Positions 8,392-17,549 of a DNA stretch of 64,000 bases are shown one piece after another; positions within the stretch are counted from its first letter, which is position 1; each line of letters opens with the position of its first letter. Source of the stretch: SAR324 cluster bacterium REDSEA-S27_B3 (GTDB lineage: Bacteria; SAR324; NAC60-12); assembly GCA_001627865.1 (NCBI GenBank), contig LUQO01000047.1, forward strand, positions 29,263 to 93,262, read 5' to 3'. A program made the position numbers and the translations under genes. Under the pieces are notes generated by a model. That model was not told the origin of the DNA, made no database searches, and saw only the letters and a list, made by a program, of their open reading frames with translations.

Positions 8392-9855
8392 ATGTCTTTA
8401 CGAGTAAATCATAATATGAGTGCGATAAACACTCACAGGAGCGTAATAAATAATTCTAATGCTCAAGCAAAAACCATGGAGAAACTTTCTTCAGGCTTAA
8501 AAATTAATCGTGCGGCGGATGGTCCGGCACAACTGCAAATTTCAGAAAATCTGCGAGCGCAGTCTGCAGGTTTGAGTCAGGCGATTGACAACTCAGAGAT
8601 GGCTGTTTCACTAATGCAAACCGCGGAAGCCGCGCTGGATGAAGTCAGCCGTGCACTGATTCAGGCACGTCAGGTTGCTGTTCACGCAGGAAACGAGGGC
8701 GTCAATGATCAAAATATGCTCGAAGCTGATCAGCAGGAAATTGAAAACATTCTGGAACAAATCAACAGAATTGCCGGTAGTACTTCATATGGACATAACA
8801 TTTTACTGGACGGAAGCCGGGCAGGAAATGGTGTGACAACCGGCGATAATTTGGAGTTCATTGGAGCCGGGACTGAAGCACACTCTTCAGGTCCGGGAGG
8901 GTACGGCATTCTCATCAGGACGGCAGCCACTCGTGCCATTCACAGTGGTTCAGTAGCTTTGAACCAGGCAATTATTGATGCAGGAGAGCAAATAACAGTT
9001 TCTGAGGGAGGACGTACTGTTAATTTTAGAACAGAAAAAGGTAAAACGGTTGAACAAACTCTGAATGACCTCTCAGTAGCAATTGAGGAAGCTGGTTTAA
9101 ATCTGGATCTAATTCGTCCTTATCCGCCGGCAACCAGCTCGCACGCACCTCAAGCTATTACATTCAGGCACAAAGAATTCGGAAGTGACCACTCTTTTGA
9201 GGTTGCAAGTAATACTGCCGGACTTGTCTCAGCAGTTGGGAATGTAAACTTTGTTGTCAAAAATGGACTTGATGTAATCGGTGAAATAGGTGGTGAAGAA
9301 ACCATTGGCAAAGGTCAGGTCTTAACCGGTGCTCCCGGAGCGGAAACTACAGAAGGTATCCAAATACGGTATACAGGTGAAACTGCCCCTCCAGGAGGAA
9401 GAGCCGGAACAGTGACTTTTTCACAAAACTCACTGACTTTTCAAATTGGAGCAAATCCTAATCAGTTTTCAGAATTTTCCTTAAAAAGTATGAAAACTGT
9501 TGATTTGGGGAGAGGAGAACTAAACGATTCAAATTTCGATTCTCTGTCCAAAATTCAAGTATTAAATGCTGAACAGGCACAGGATGCTATTCGTGTTATT
9601 GATAAAGCGATTAAGGACGTAAACACTAACCGCGGCGCTATGGGCGCGTTCCAGAAGAATAATCTGGAAAGTAACCTCAACTACCTGAGAATTGCTCATG
9701 AAAATGCGGTAAGTTCAGAATCTGTAATTCGTGACGCGGACATTGCAGAAGAAATGGCAAAATTTACACGTGACCAGATCATGGTAGAAGCAAGTACTGC
9801 AATGCTGGCACAGGCAAATCAAAACTCAATGACTGTCTTAAAGTTGTTAGGATAA
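8392..9855 (+). CDS. Flagellin (paralogue 4 of 5)
   Basis: A 487-residue filament subunit, closest to paralogue 5. N-terminal SLRVNHNMSAINTHRSV and MEKLSSGLKINRAADGPAQL, C-terminal SESVIRDADIAEEMAKF and AMLAQANQNSMTVLKLLG. The same enlarged central domain as the other copies is present (AATRAIHSGSVALNQAII, FRHKEFGSDHSFEVASNT, FSQNSLTFQIGANPNQ). No cysteine. The start is firm: AAGGAGGA precedes the ATG by a few bases. A strong terminator follows at 9879-9918, so this copy is probably a single-gene transcript with its own regulated leader. Confidence 0.95.
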   Translation: MSLRVNHNMSAINTHRSVINNSNAQAKTMEKLSSGLKINRAADGPAQLQISENLRAQSAGLSQAIDNSEMAVSLMQTAEAALDEVSRALIQARQVAVHAGNEGVNDQNMLEADQQEIENILEQINRIAGSTSYGHNILLDGSRAGNGVTTGDNLEFIGAGTEAHSSGPGGYGILIRTAATRAIHSGSVALNQAIIDAGEQITVSEGGRTVNFRTEKGKTVEQTLNDLSVAIEEAGLNLDLIRPYPPATSSHAPQAITFRHKEFGSDHSFEVASNTAGLVSAVGNVNFVVKNGLDVIGEIGGEETIGKGQVLTGAPGAETTEGIQIRYTGETAPPGGRAGTVTFSQNSLTFQIGANPNQFSEFSLKSMKTVDLGRGELNDSNFDSLSKIQVLNAEQAQDAIRVIDKAIKDVNTNRGAMGAFQKNNLESNLNYLRIAHENAVSSESVIRDADIAEEMAKFTRDQIMVEASTAMLAQANQNSMTVLKLLG

Positions 9856-9878
9856 GTCATTATATTTTACATCAATAT

Positions 9879-9918
9879 AAAAAGGCTTTTCTGAAGAATA
9901 TTCAGGGAAGCCTTTTTT
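9879..9918 (+). terminator. Rho-independent terminator after flagellin 4
   Basis: AAAAAGGCTT (9879-9888) pairs with AAGCCTTTTTT (9908-9918); the loop contains a second small stem CTGAA/TTCAG. The right arm ends in a T-run. It lies 24 nt after the flagellin 4 stop. Confidence 0.85.
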
Positions 9919-10550
9919 AATATATTTTCTATATTTCTTACAAACTTTTTTAATTATATCGAATATAACTGAACTTAATTTTTTGATGTTTTAGTTAAGT
10001 AAAGAGATTTATTATTCATACAAGTATGTATAAATGATGAAAATAGTTAAGACAGAGGACACTAATAAGTAAGTGTTTTGTGTTTTAATTATTTATAATT
10101 AATTAAATAAATAAACAAGTTATTTATTATTATATATAGGATTACATATATATAGGGAATAGATCCTTTTAATATATTGATTTCTAAAATTGAATACAAA
10201 GATTAATTATTTATATAACTTTGTATTTTAAAGTTATTGTTTATATTAAATCATTTTATTTATCTAATATTAATAAATATTAGGTTATTGAATATGAATG
10301 AATAATAACTGTTATTACAATTGTATTAATAAATGTTATATATGTAATTGAGTCATTATATTAGTGTATAATTTTTTTAACACTTTAGTAGAACTGGATT
10401 GAAGTATTATTTGTTGATATATGCATAAACAAGCAGCTAATGAATATTATTATTTAATAATACCAAATTAATTCTATATATCTGCATACATTAAATAATA
10501 ATAATTTTTCATAATTTTATAAATTAAGAGCTTTCATAGCTTTTGATCGG
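9919..10550. other. Extremely AT-rich spacer before flagellin 5
   Basis: About 630 bp of very AT-rich, gene-free DNA with many short inverted repeats, for example AATACAAAG/CTTTGTATT (10193-10201 with 10219-10227) and the palindrome CTAATATT-AATA-AATATTAG (10264-10283). It is markedly richer in A+T than the already AT-rich surroundings. Such tracts bend, melt easily and attract nucleoid proteins, and this one probably holds the flagellin 5 promoter. I could not place that promoter. Confidence 0.5.
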
Positions 10551-10699
10551 TTGATTGAGAAATGATCTTAATCAGCTTTTAACCCTCATGTGTACAGATG
10601 AGGGAGCCTGAAATTATGCATGGATGTGTAATTTAGATGGCACACAATAGATTTTCACATGTAGTGAAAATCATTTAACACGCAACCAAGGAGGACAAT
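10551..10699 (+). promoter_or_regulatory. Structured leader of flagellin 5 (homologue of the flagellin 4 leader)
   Basis: P1: TTGATTGAGA/TCTTAATCAG (10551-10575), 10 bp with GU pairs. P2: CCCTCAT/ATGAGGG (10583-10604). P3: an 11-bp stem 10611-10634 with GGA (10622-10624) at the tip. P4: ATTTTCAC/GTGAAAAT (10651-10671). The order, spacing and the GATGAGGGAGCCTG block match the flagellin 4 leader, while the stem sequences differ with pairing kept (for example P4 TCTCAC/GTGAGA versus TTTTCAC/GTGAAAA). The P4 loop here is ATGTA, so the second GGA loop of flagellin 4 is lost. The Shine-Dalgarno AAGGAGGA is at 10688-10695. Confidence 0.65.
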
Positions 10700-12163
10700 A
10701 TGTCTTTGCGAATAAACCATAATATGAGCGGTTATAACGCTCACAGGAACGTTGTGAATAATTCCAGCGCTCAAGGAAAAACCATGGAGAAACTTGCTTC
10801 AGGTTTGAAAATAAACCGTGCAGCGGATGGTCCGGCTGCACTGCAAATATCAGAGGGACTTCGTGCACAGACTTCCGGTCTGAGCCAGGCCATTGACAAT
10901 TCCGAGATGGCTGTTTCTCTGTTGCAAACTGCAGAAGGCGCACTGGACGAAGTCAGTCGCGCTCTAATCCAGGCACGTCAGGTGGCGGTTCATGCTGGTA
11001 ATGAAGGTGTCAATGACCAAAATATGCTTCAAGCAGACCAGCAGGAAATTGATAATATCCTGGAACAAATCAACCGTGTTGCAACAAGCACACAGTATGG
11101 ACACAATTATTTGCTGGACGGTAGTCGAGCAGGTAATGGAGTTACTACAGGTGATCATCTGGAATTTGTTGATGCTACAGAAAAAGCACACAGTTCCGGA
11201 CCTGGTGGTTATGATGTTAAAATCGAACATGCGGCAACTCGTGCTATACACAGTGGAACAGTGGGTTTAACTGAGGCTATCATTAATGCCGGTGAGCAGA
11301 TCACGGTTTCAGAGGGTGGAAAAACTGTAAACTTTTTGACACAAAAAGGAAAATCAGTTGAACAAACTCTAAATGATCTGGAAACAGCAATAGGTGATGC
11401 CGGATTAGATATTGATTTAATCCGTCCTTATCCACCTGCAACAGACGGTCACGCACCACAAAATATAACTTTCAGACACAAGGAATTTGGAAGTGAGCAT
11501 TCTTTTGAGGTTGCCAGTAATACTGCCGGACTTGTATCAGCAGCACCGAATACCAACGTCATTGTTGAAAATGGTACTGATGTGGCAGGTGAAATCAATG
11601 GTGAAGAAACAACCGGTAGAGGTCAGATCCTGACCGGTGGTCCTGGTGCAGATACTGTACAGGGAATTCAGATTCGCTATACAGGTGAAACTGAACCTGT
11701 TGGTGGAAAAGCCGGAACTGTCACTTTTTCACAAAATTCACTGACCTTTCAGATTGGCGCGAATCCTCATCAGCATTCAGAGATTTCTCTGAAAAGCATT
11801 AAAACCAATGATCTGGGCAGAGGAGAGAAAAATGATTCAAACTTCGACTCTTTGTCTCAAATCCAAGTGTTAAATGCTGAGCAAGCTCAGGATGCTATTC
11901 GTGTCATTGACCAGGCGATTGAGGAAGTCAATGCCAGCAGAGGCAAGATGGGTGCGTTCCAGAAGAACAACCTGGAAAGCAACCTGAACTACCTGCGGAT
12001 TGCTCATGAAAACGCTGTGAGTTCGGAATCTGTGATCCGTGACGCGGATATGGCTGAAGAAATGGCTACATTTACCAGAAATCAGATCATGATGGAAGCA
12101 AGCACTTCCATGATGGCACAGGCAAATCAAAATTCAATGACTGTGTTAAAACTGGTCGGGTAG
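10700..12163 (+). CDS. Flagellin (paralogue 5 of 5)
   Basis: A 487-residue filament subunit very similar to paralogue 4 over its whole length, with the homologous leader, pointing to duplication of gene plus leader. Canonical termini: SLRINHNMSGYNAHRNV, MEKLASGLKINRAADGPAAL, SESVIRDADMAEEMATF, and SMMAQANQNSMTVLKLVG. The central domain has AATRAIHSGTVGLTEAII, FRHKEFGSEHSFEVASNT and FSQNSLTFQIGANPHQ. No cysteine. ATG is supported by AAGGAGGA. It ends the array; a convergent gene follows. Confidence 0.95.
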   Translation: MSLRINHNMSGYNAHRNVVNNSSAQGKTMEKLASGLKINRAADGPAALQISEGLRAQTSGLSQAIDNSEMAVSLLQTAEGALDEVSRALIQARQVAVHAGNEGVNDQNMLQADQQEIDNILEQINRVATSTQYGHNYLLDGSRAGNGVTTGDHLEFVDATEKAHSSGPGGYDVKIEHAATRAIHSGTVGLTEAIINAGEQITVSEGGKTVNFLTQKGKSVEQTLNDLETAIGDAGLDIDLIRPYPPATDGHAPQNITFRHKEFGSEHSFEVASNTAGLVSAAPNTNVIVENGTDVAGEINGEETTGRGQILTGGPGADTVQGIQIRYTGETEPVGGKAGTVTFSQNSLTFQIGANPHQHSEISLKSIKTNDLGRGEKNDSNFDSLSQIQVLNAEQAQDAIRVIDQAIEEVNASRGKMGAFQKNNLESNLNYLRIAHENAVSSESVIRDADMAEEMATFTRNQIMMEASTSMMAQANQNSMTVLKLVG

Positions 12164-12174
12164 TTTTTTCAATA

Positions 12175-12211
12175 TGTGGACAATAACTTCTTGATTGAGG
12201 TTTTGTCCACA
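12175..12211. terminator. Hairpin between convergent genes
   Basis: TGTGGACAA (12175-12183) pairs perfectly with TTGTCCACA (12203-12211). It lies between the flagellin 5 stop and the end of the convergent FG-GAP gene, and T-rich flanks occur on both sides (GTAGTTTTTTC before, GGTTTTG inside). It probably terminates one or both transcripts. Confidence 0.55.
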
Positions 12212-12227
12212 AACTTCTGAACAGGCA

Positions 12228-15200
12228 TCATTCCCCTGCGTTACGAAAGTAATGCAGGGTCCCTTCCTCACTTCCAACAATCAAATCTAAATCACCATCT
12301 TTATCCAAATCAACAAATACCGGATTACCTCCAATCGGCAAGTTCAGTTCATTAAAATATTCTATGGTGGGCTCCCATGTACCCTCATTTTCCGCATTTG
12401 CCTGAAAGCTGAAAAGATTTCCTGAGTCAGAACCGATAATAAGTTCCGGCTGTTGATCATTATTGATATCCGCAATTACCGGAACTGACCCCATTCCTAC
12501 ATCTAAATTAAAATATTTTCTTCTTTCCAGCCGAAAACGAATTTCCTTTCCGTTGACTTTGCTCATGTATTGATAAAGTTGACCGTTAAAATTTCCAAGC
12601 AGTAAATCTTTGCGTCCATCACTATTCAAATCTATGACAGCCGGAACAGAATTCCTGCCACCAGTAACACCGATAAAAACAGTTGGATTGTAGACAAAAT
12701 CAGAAAATTCAGAAATCCCTTTATTTTCCCAGTATTGAATATTTCCGGTTTGATTTCCTACCAGCAGATCTAAATCACCGTCTCCATCTAAATCTGAAAA
12801 AACCGGGGCTGCATTTTTCCCTCCCTGGTAACCTAAAAAGTTATTGCTTTCCAGTATCCATTGCACGCTTCCTGTACTGTGCTCGCTGCGGTAATATCTC
12901 AATTCTCCGGCATTATTACCCACAACTAAATCAAGAAAGCTGTCACCATCTACATCTAAAAATGCCGGAAAAGCTCGGCGACCAAGATCAAGGTCACCAA
13001 ATTTGGAACTGACAAACTCAAAAATTGGTTCAATTGGCTCAGTTCTTTGTGGTATTTGTTCTTCTTCAGAAACTGCAGCATCGATTGCAGTATCTGTTCG
13101 TTCTACTACCTGCTCTTCTTCTTCAAGAGTATTTTCAACTATAATTTGCTCAGCTTCCTGCTTATCGTCTGCTATTATGTTAATGCCACCATTTTTCCAA
13201 TAGAGCAAATTCCCTTGTACATCACCCATCAGCAAATCTGTTTTGTTATCTCCGTCAATATCTGCAAAATGTGGTGTACTATAGCCAATTGACCTTAAAT
13301 TTTGCCACTGAGTGGATTCCAGATTCCAGCCGCGCAGTGCAGGAGACCTTTCTGGGGGAGTATGGCTGACCAGACTTAAATACCCCTCACGGCCGCCTAC
13401 AAACAAATCAGGGTGCTCATCCTTATTCCAATTCCAAAACGAAGGAGAAGCGTTGCCTTTCATTTGAATCCCGGAAATACGGGTATTTCGCAGGACAAAA
13501 TGCGGAGAGCTTTTATCACCTTGATTTTGATAGTAAATAATCAAACCTTTACTGTTTCCAATTAACAGGTCCAGATCTTCATCACCATCCATGTCGAGCA
13601 AAAATGGTTTACTGAAACTGCCGACATCAATTTGCGATAGATTCACATCATGAACAATCCAGTCAGGTTTTTTTTCAGTGCCGCGATTCATCAGCCACTC
13701 AATTTTACCTTGCCGATTACCACTGATTATGTCCAAATCTCCGTCTCCGTCAATATCTGATAAAACAGGTGAACTATGTTTTCTTTTATTCTTTTTCAAA
13801 GAAGGAAATTTAATCTGGTACCAATCTGTGCCCTTATCCGCATGATTTTCAAAAGCAAATATTTCCCCGGAGCGACTGCCAAGCATAATATCTAACCGCC
13901 CATCCTTGTTCCAGTCACCGCTTGTGAGAAAAGAGTGACGATCACTGCCAACTAGATTTTCTATTTTGAAATAGTTTCGCGATGAAAGCCAAAGCTGATT
14001 ACGAGTGATATTTCCATTTTTTATCAATTTATTTATTCGTTCATTTTCAGCTTTTCGGGATGAAACTGTTTGTCCCTCTTCTGAGGATTGACCTACAGAT
14101 CCATCTGCTTCATCAGCATTATCTTCACCCGTATTTTGAGACCTCCTCTCAAGTTCTATATTTTCCTGTCCGGACATAACTTTTTCACTTATATTTTTTT
14201 CATCAGTACCATCCGGTGCTTCCGTAACATCTTCCTGAAAGGAATCAATGCTTAAATCATGACGAAATATATAGGGATAAAACTCATTAATCTTTTCAAC
14301 CTTTTTCCCTTCTGGCACACCAAAGGCACTTGAAAGAACTGGCAGACAATCAGGTAATCCATTAAGTTGAGTACATGCTGTCGAAAGAATTGTTTCAACT
14401 GAATCTGTTTTGTTAAAATTTTCCGGATTAATGGATTTTATTTTTCTTAACTGATTCATCAGAACTTCCTGGTTTTCATAATAGATAACCCTTGAAGATG
14501 CAGTACCCAAAAATAATTCCGGAAAATTGTCATGATTTAAATCAAAAAATGTAGGAGCAACAAAACCTCCAGCGTCAAAAAACTGAAAATGCCTTGACAT
14601 CAAATTCCAGTTTGGGGCATAACGGCCACCTGAATTTAGATAAAAATTTATTTTCCCATCTGATTTTCCTGCAATGATATCCCAGTCACCATCCTGATCC
14701 CAATCAACAAGTTCAGGAACAACATCAACCAGCGGTGAAATATTTGTAACAAGTTCTGGTTGATATTTGCAGCGTTCATCCGGAGGATTTGCTACTTCAA
14801 ATTCTTCACAAAATATTGCTTCTTCAGACATTCCGGAATTAAAAAATACATGTAGTGCGCCCTGCCTGGTTCCAACGATTAAATCATAAGCACGGTCACC
14901 ATTTACGTCTGCAAAACGCGGCACACTGTTGCCAACAAATTTCAATCCCATGTATATTGGGGTTTTACGAAAAAATTTTGGACTTAGCCGGTTTCCTCTA
15001 TTTTCATAATGGAATATATGTCCATCTTTGGAACCAATGAACATATCATAATCTCCATCATTGTCTATATCAGCAAATTCAGGAGCCGCATTTTCTCCAA
15101 CATCAAGCACAGTCCGAAAAAGTGTTGGATTACTTTTGTCATCAATACCAGCATGAATAACCTCAAAATCTTCTGTAACTAATTTGAATAACGGAACAGT

Positions 15201-15485
15201 TCTGCTGCCTTGATTTATAAAAAATGCCAGTCGTCCATCAGCTTTTCCCACAAAAAGATCACTGTCTCCATCATTATCAATATCTGCGAATCGCAGCTGA
15301 CTGCGTGCAAAACTGCGTGTATAGAGCAACTTGCTTTGACCTTCAATTTTTCCATAATACTGTGGAATCCAGTTATAAGATAAAGCTGACTCAGCTTCCG
15401 CAAAAATTTGTTCCGGAATAGGCAGCAATAATAATTGAACCAGAAAAATGATCTTAATGTTAAAAAATTTAGGGTCCTTTAGCAT
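12228..15485 (-). CDS. Secreted FG-GAP/VCBS-type repeat protein, 15 motifs in three groups of five
   Basis: A 1085-residue exported protein: an N-terminal hydrophobic stretch ending in EQIFA-EAES is a signal peptide. It then carries 15 copies of a D-x-D/N-x-D-G-D-x-D-L-x-x-G motif (such as DIDNDGDYDMFIG, DLDGDGDLDLLVG), each followed by a strand like G-x-I-x-Y-x-x-N-x-G. These are calcium-binding beta-propeller blades as in FG-GAP/VCBS proteins. The motifs fall into three blocks of five, separated by a long linker of about 190 residues (acidic and Ser/Glu-rich in its second half) and a shorter acidic linker. No enzyme signature is visible. It may be an adhesin, matrix or envelope protein. It converges on the flagellin array and stands alone. 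Confidence 0.8.
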   Translation of the reverse strand: MLKDPKFFNIKIIFLVQLLLLPIPEQIFAEAESALSYNWIPQYYGKIEGQSKLLYTRSFARSQLRFADIDNDGDSDLFVGKADGRLAFFINQGSRTVPLFKLVTEDFEVIHAGIDDKSNPTLFRTVLDVGENAAPEFADIDNDGDYDMFIGSKDGHIFHYENRGNRLSPKFFRKTPIYMGLKFVGNSVPRFADVNGDRAYDLIVGTRQGALHVFFNSGMSEEAIFCEEFEVANPPDERCKYQPELVTNISPLVDVVPELVDWDQDGDWDIIAGKSDGKINFYLNSGGRYAPNWNLMSRHFQFFDAGGFVAPTFFDLNHDNFPELFLGTASSRVIYYENQEVLMNQLRKIKSINPENFNKTDSVETILSTACTQLNGLPDCLPVLSSAFGVPEGKKVEKINEFYPYIFRHDLSIDSFQEDVTEAPDGTDEKNISEKVMSGQENIELERRSQNTGEDNADEADGSVGQSSEEGQTVSSRKAENERINKLIKNGNITRNQLWLSSRNYFKIENLVGSDRHSFLTSGDWNKDGRLDIMLGSRSGEIFAFENHADKGTDWYQIKFPSLKKNKRKHSSPVLSDIDGDGDLDIISGNRQGKIEWLMNRGTEKKPDWIVHDVNLSQIDVGSFSKPFLLDMDGDEDLDLLIGNSKGLIIYYQNQGDKSSPHFVLRNTRISGIQMKGNASPSFWNWNKDEHPDLFVGGREGYLSLVSHTPPERSPALRGWNLESTQWQNLRSIGYSTPHFADIDGDNKTDLLMGDVQGNLLYWKNGGINIIADDKQEAEQIIVENTLEEEEQVVERTDTAIDAAVSEEEQIPQRTEPIEPIFEFVSSKFGDLDLGRRAFPAFLDVDGDSFLDLVVGNNAGELRYYRSEHSTGSVQWILESNNFLGYQGGKNAAPVFSDLDGDGDLDLLVGNQTGNIQYWENKGISEFSDFVYNPTVFIGVTGGRNSVPAVIDLNSDGRKDLLLGNFNGQLYQYMSKVNGKEIRFRLERRKYFNLDVGMGSVPVIADINNDQQPELIIGSDSGNLFSFQANAENEGTWEPTIEYFNELNLPIGGNPVFVDLDKDGDLDLIVGSEEGTLHYFRNAGE

Positions 15486-16015
15486 GAAATATTAAGGATG
15501 GGAGTTATTGAGGAGGGATTGAGAATATATGATTTTTTGTACATCTTTTAATTTTCAGAACTATGTATGCAATTTTTATCCATTTTTCTTTTACCTGCAA
15601 AGTTGATTTAAGGCAATCATTCAGGTATAAATAAAACTTAGTATATTAATGAAGAATCTTGATCCGCCTGCAACACTTGATAATTTGTATCTCATGCTCA
15701 AGCAAGTTGTTGTAAATTGTTTCAAGGTTTTATAAGTGAAAATTATGACTTTTACTCTCCTTATTATCTGCTTTGTAGTCGTCTTATGGTCAACATATAA
15801 GCATTTAACATTTCTGAAGATTAATACGGAATATCTTAGAGGTATGCTTCACAGGTCACGATCACTTTGGCGATGAATCGATACCATTTCTACTAAAGTC
15901 TTGTCTGTTTCCATGCAGTCTCTGTATGGTGGTATCCTGAAAAAAACCACATTAAACCTGCGAAAAACACATGATTTGTTTTTCCGCTTAAACTGTTTTT
16001 TTAAGGAATTCCACC
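15486..16015. other. Divergent spacer between FG-GAP gene and pepA
   Basis: About 530 bp with no supportable gene. It should hold the promoters for both flanking genes. Only the pepA ribosome-binding site (AAGGAA at about 16001-16006) is recognisable. Confidence 0.4.
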
Positions 16016-17521
16016 ATGGAACTGAAAATTGAATACAGTAAAGATCCTCTTGCAAAACAAAAACTTGATGCACTTATAGTATTTGTCCTGGAAGACTCTG
16101 ACCTTGCCGTTAGCGGACTGAAAGCCCTTCCCGCTCCCCTAAAAAAGAATATAACCACCTCTCTTAAGCTGAAAGTTTTTACCGGGAAAAAAGACAAGCA
16201 CCAGCAATTGTTTTCAGGTTATGCAAATATCCCACAAATATTAGCAATTGGTGCAGGCAAAAAAGATGAGTTGACTTCAGAAACTATCCGACGTGCAGCA
16301 GGGAAAGCAGGCAAGTTGCTGTCGGTATTGAAAGCAAACAAAGTAGGATTTGTTGTAACTTCTGTTCTGCAAAATGCATCAGACCCTGACATCGGTCAAG
16401 TGCTTGCTGAAGGATTAACTTTAGGATCATATGAATTCAATCAATATAAGGAATCACATAATGAAAAATCTAAACCTAAATCAATCAAAATTCTGTGCTG
16501 TGACCCGGAATCACTGACCTCTCTGAGAGCATTAAAATCCGGAAAAATCAGGGCAGATGGAACAAACATGGCACGAACCCTGGGCAATACTCCTGCTAAT
16601 GACTTAAAACCAAAAGATTTGGCTGCCGAAGCAGAAAAAATTGCACGGCAGCACAAAATGGAATGCACAATTCTGGAAGAGAAAGAAATGAAAAAACTCG
16701 GTATGGAAATGTTGCTGGGAGTCTCTAAAGGTTCACGTGAACCGGCAAAATTAATCGTAATGGAGTATTTGCACCAGAAGGCCGAACAAACAGTTGCAAT
16801 AGTTGGTAAAGGTGTAACATTTGACTCCGGTGGAATTTCACTTAAACCCGGAAAAAACATGGATGAAATGAAGTTCGACATGTGCGGAGCAGCGGCAGTA
16901 TTGGGTGCAATGAAAGTCATTGGCCGGGTTAATCCGAAAATAAATATCATAGGTGTTATTCCAGCTACAGAAAATCTTCCCGGAGGTGATGCTCAGCGTC
17001 CGGGAGACATTGTCACCGCATATAATGGTAAACGAGTTGAAATCCTTAACACTGACGCTGAAGGTCGGCTGATTCTTGGAGATGCTCTTAGCTATGTTGT
17101 CAAAGAATTCAAACCAGATGCTATTCTTGACCTGGCAACTCTTACAGGCGCCTGCATTACAGCGTTGGGTCATTACGTATCAGGCGCAATCACCAACAAT
17201 GAAGAGTTAATGGAACAGGTACGAAAAGCTGGAATTACCAGCGGAGACCGGGTTTGGCAATTGCCAAGTTATCCGGAATATGGTGAGTCAATAAAAGGTA
17301 AATATGGTGACTTGCAGAATATTGGAGGAGGTGATTCAGGCACAATTGTTGGTGGTCTGTTTTTAGAACATTTTGTTGACAAAACTCCATGGGTTCATCT
17401 TGATATTGCCGGAACAGCATGGAACGTGAAACACATAGGTTACCAGCCAAACAGTGGAGCAACAGGTGTTGGTGTAAGACTGATTGTTGATCTAATGCAA
17501 AATTGGAAACCGCTCAATTAA
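16016..17521 (+). CDS. pepA: Leucyl aminopeptidase (M17 family)
   Basis: Cytosolic two-metal aminopeptidase that removes N-terminal residues during peptide turnover. The 501-residue length is typical. The catalytic C-terminal domain carries the metal and active-site residues: GKGVTFDSGG (K265, D270), KFDM (D288), and NTDAEGR (N345-R351, containing D347, E349, R351). The N-terminal domain (about 1-170) is the variable M17 regulatory or DNA-binding part. ATG at 16016 follows AAGGAA. It begins a + strand run of closely spaced genes (mgtE starts 28 bp later), suggesting co-transcription. M17 proteins can double as DNA-binding proteins in some bacteria; nothing here shows that. Confidence 0.95.
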   Translation: MELKIEYSKDPLAKQKLDALIVFVLEDSDLAVSGLKALPAPLKKNITTSLKLKVFTGKKDKHQQLFSGYANIPQILAIGAGKKDELTSETIRRAAGKAGKLLSVLKANKVGFVVTSVLQNASDPDIGQVLAEGLTLGSYEFNQYKESHNEKSKPKSIKILCCDPESLTSLRALKSGKIRADGTNMARTLGNTPANDLKPKDLAAEAEKIARQHKMECTILEEKEMKKLGMEMLLGVSKGSREPAKLIVMEYLHQKAEQTVAIVGKGVTFDSGGISLKPGKNMDEMKFDMCGAAAVLGAMKVIGRVNPKINIIGVIPATENLPGGDAQRPGDIVTAYNGKRVEILNTDAEGRLILGDALSYVVKEFKPDAILDLATLTGACITALGHYVSGAITNNEELMEQVRKAGITSGDRVWQLPSYPEYGESIKGKYGDLQNIGGGDSGTIVGGLFLEHFVDKTPWVHLDIAGTAWNVKHIGYQPNSGATGVGVRLIVDLMQNWKPLN

Positions 17522-17549
17522 ATGAACTTAAGTCTGATATTGAAAAGCA

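Noticed and set aside
16441..16950. 169-codon frame on the minus strand.
   Set aside because: Antisense within pepA, which is clearly the real gene; composition is that of a shadow frame.
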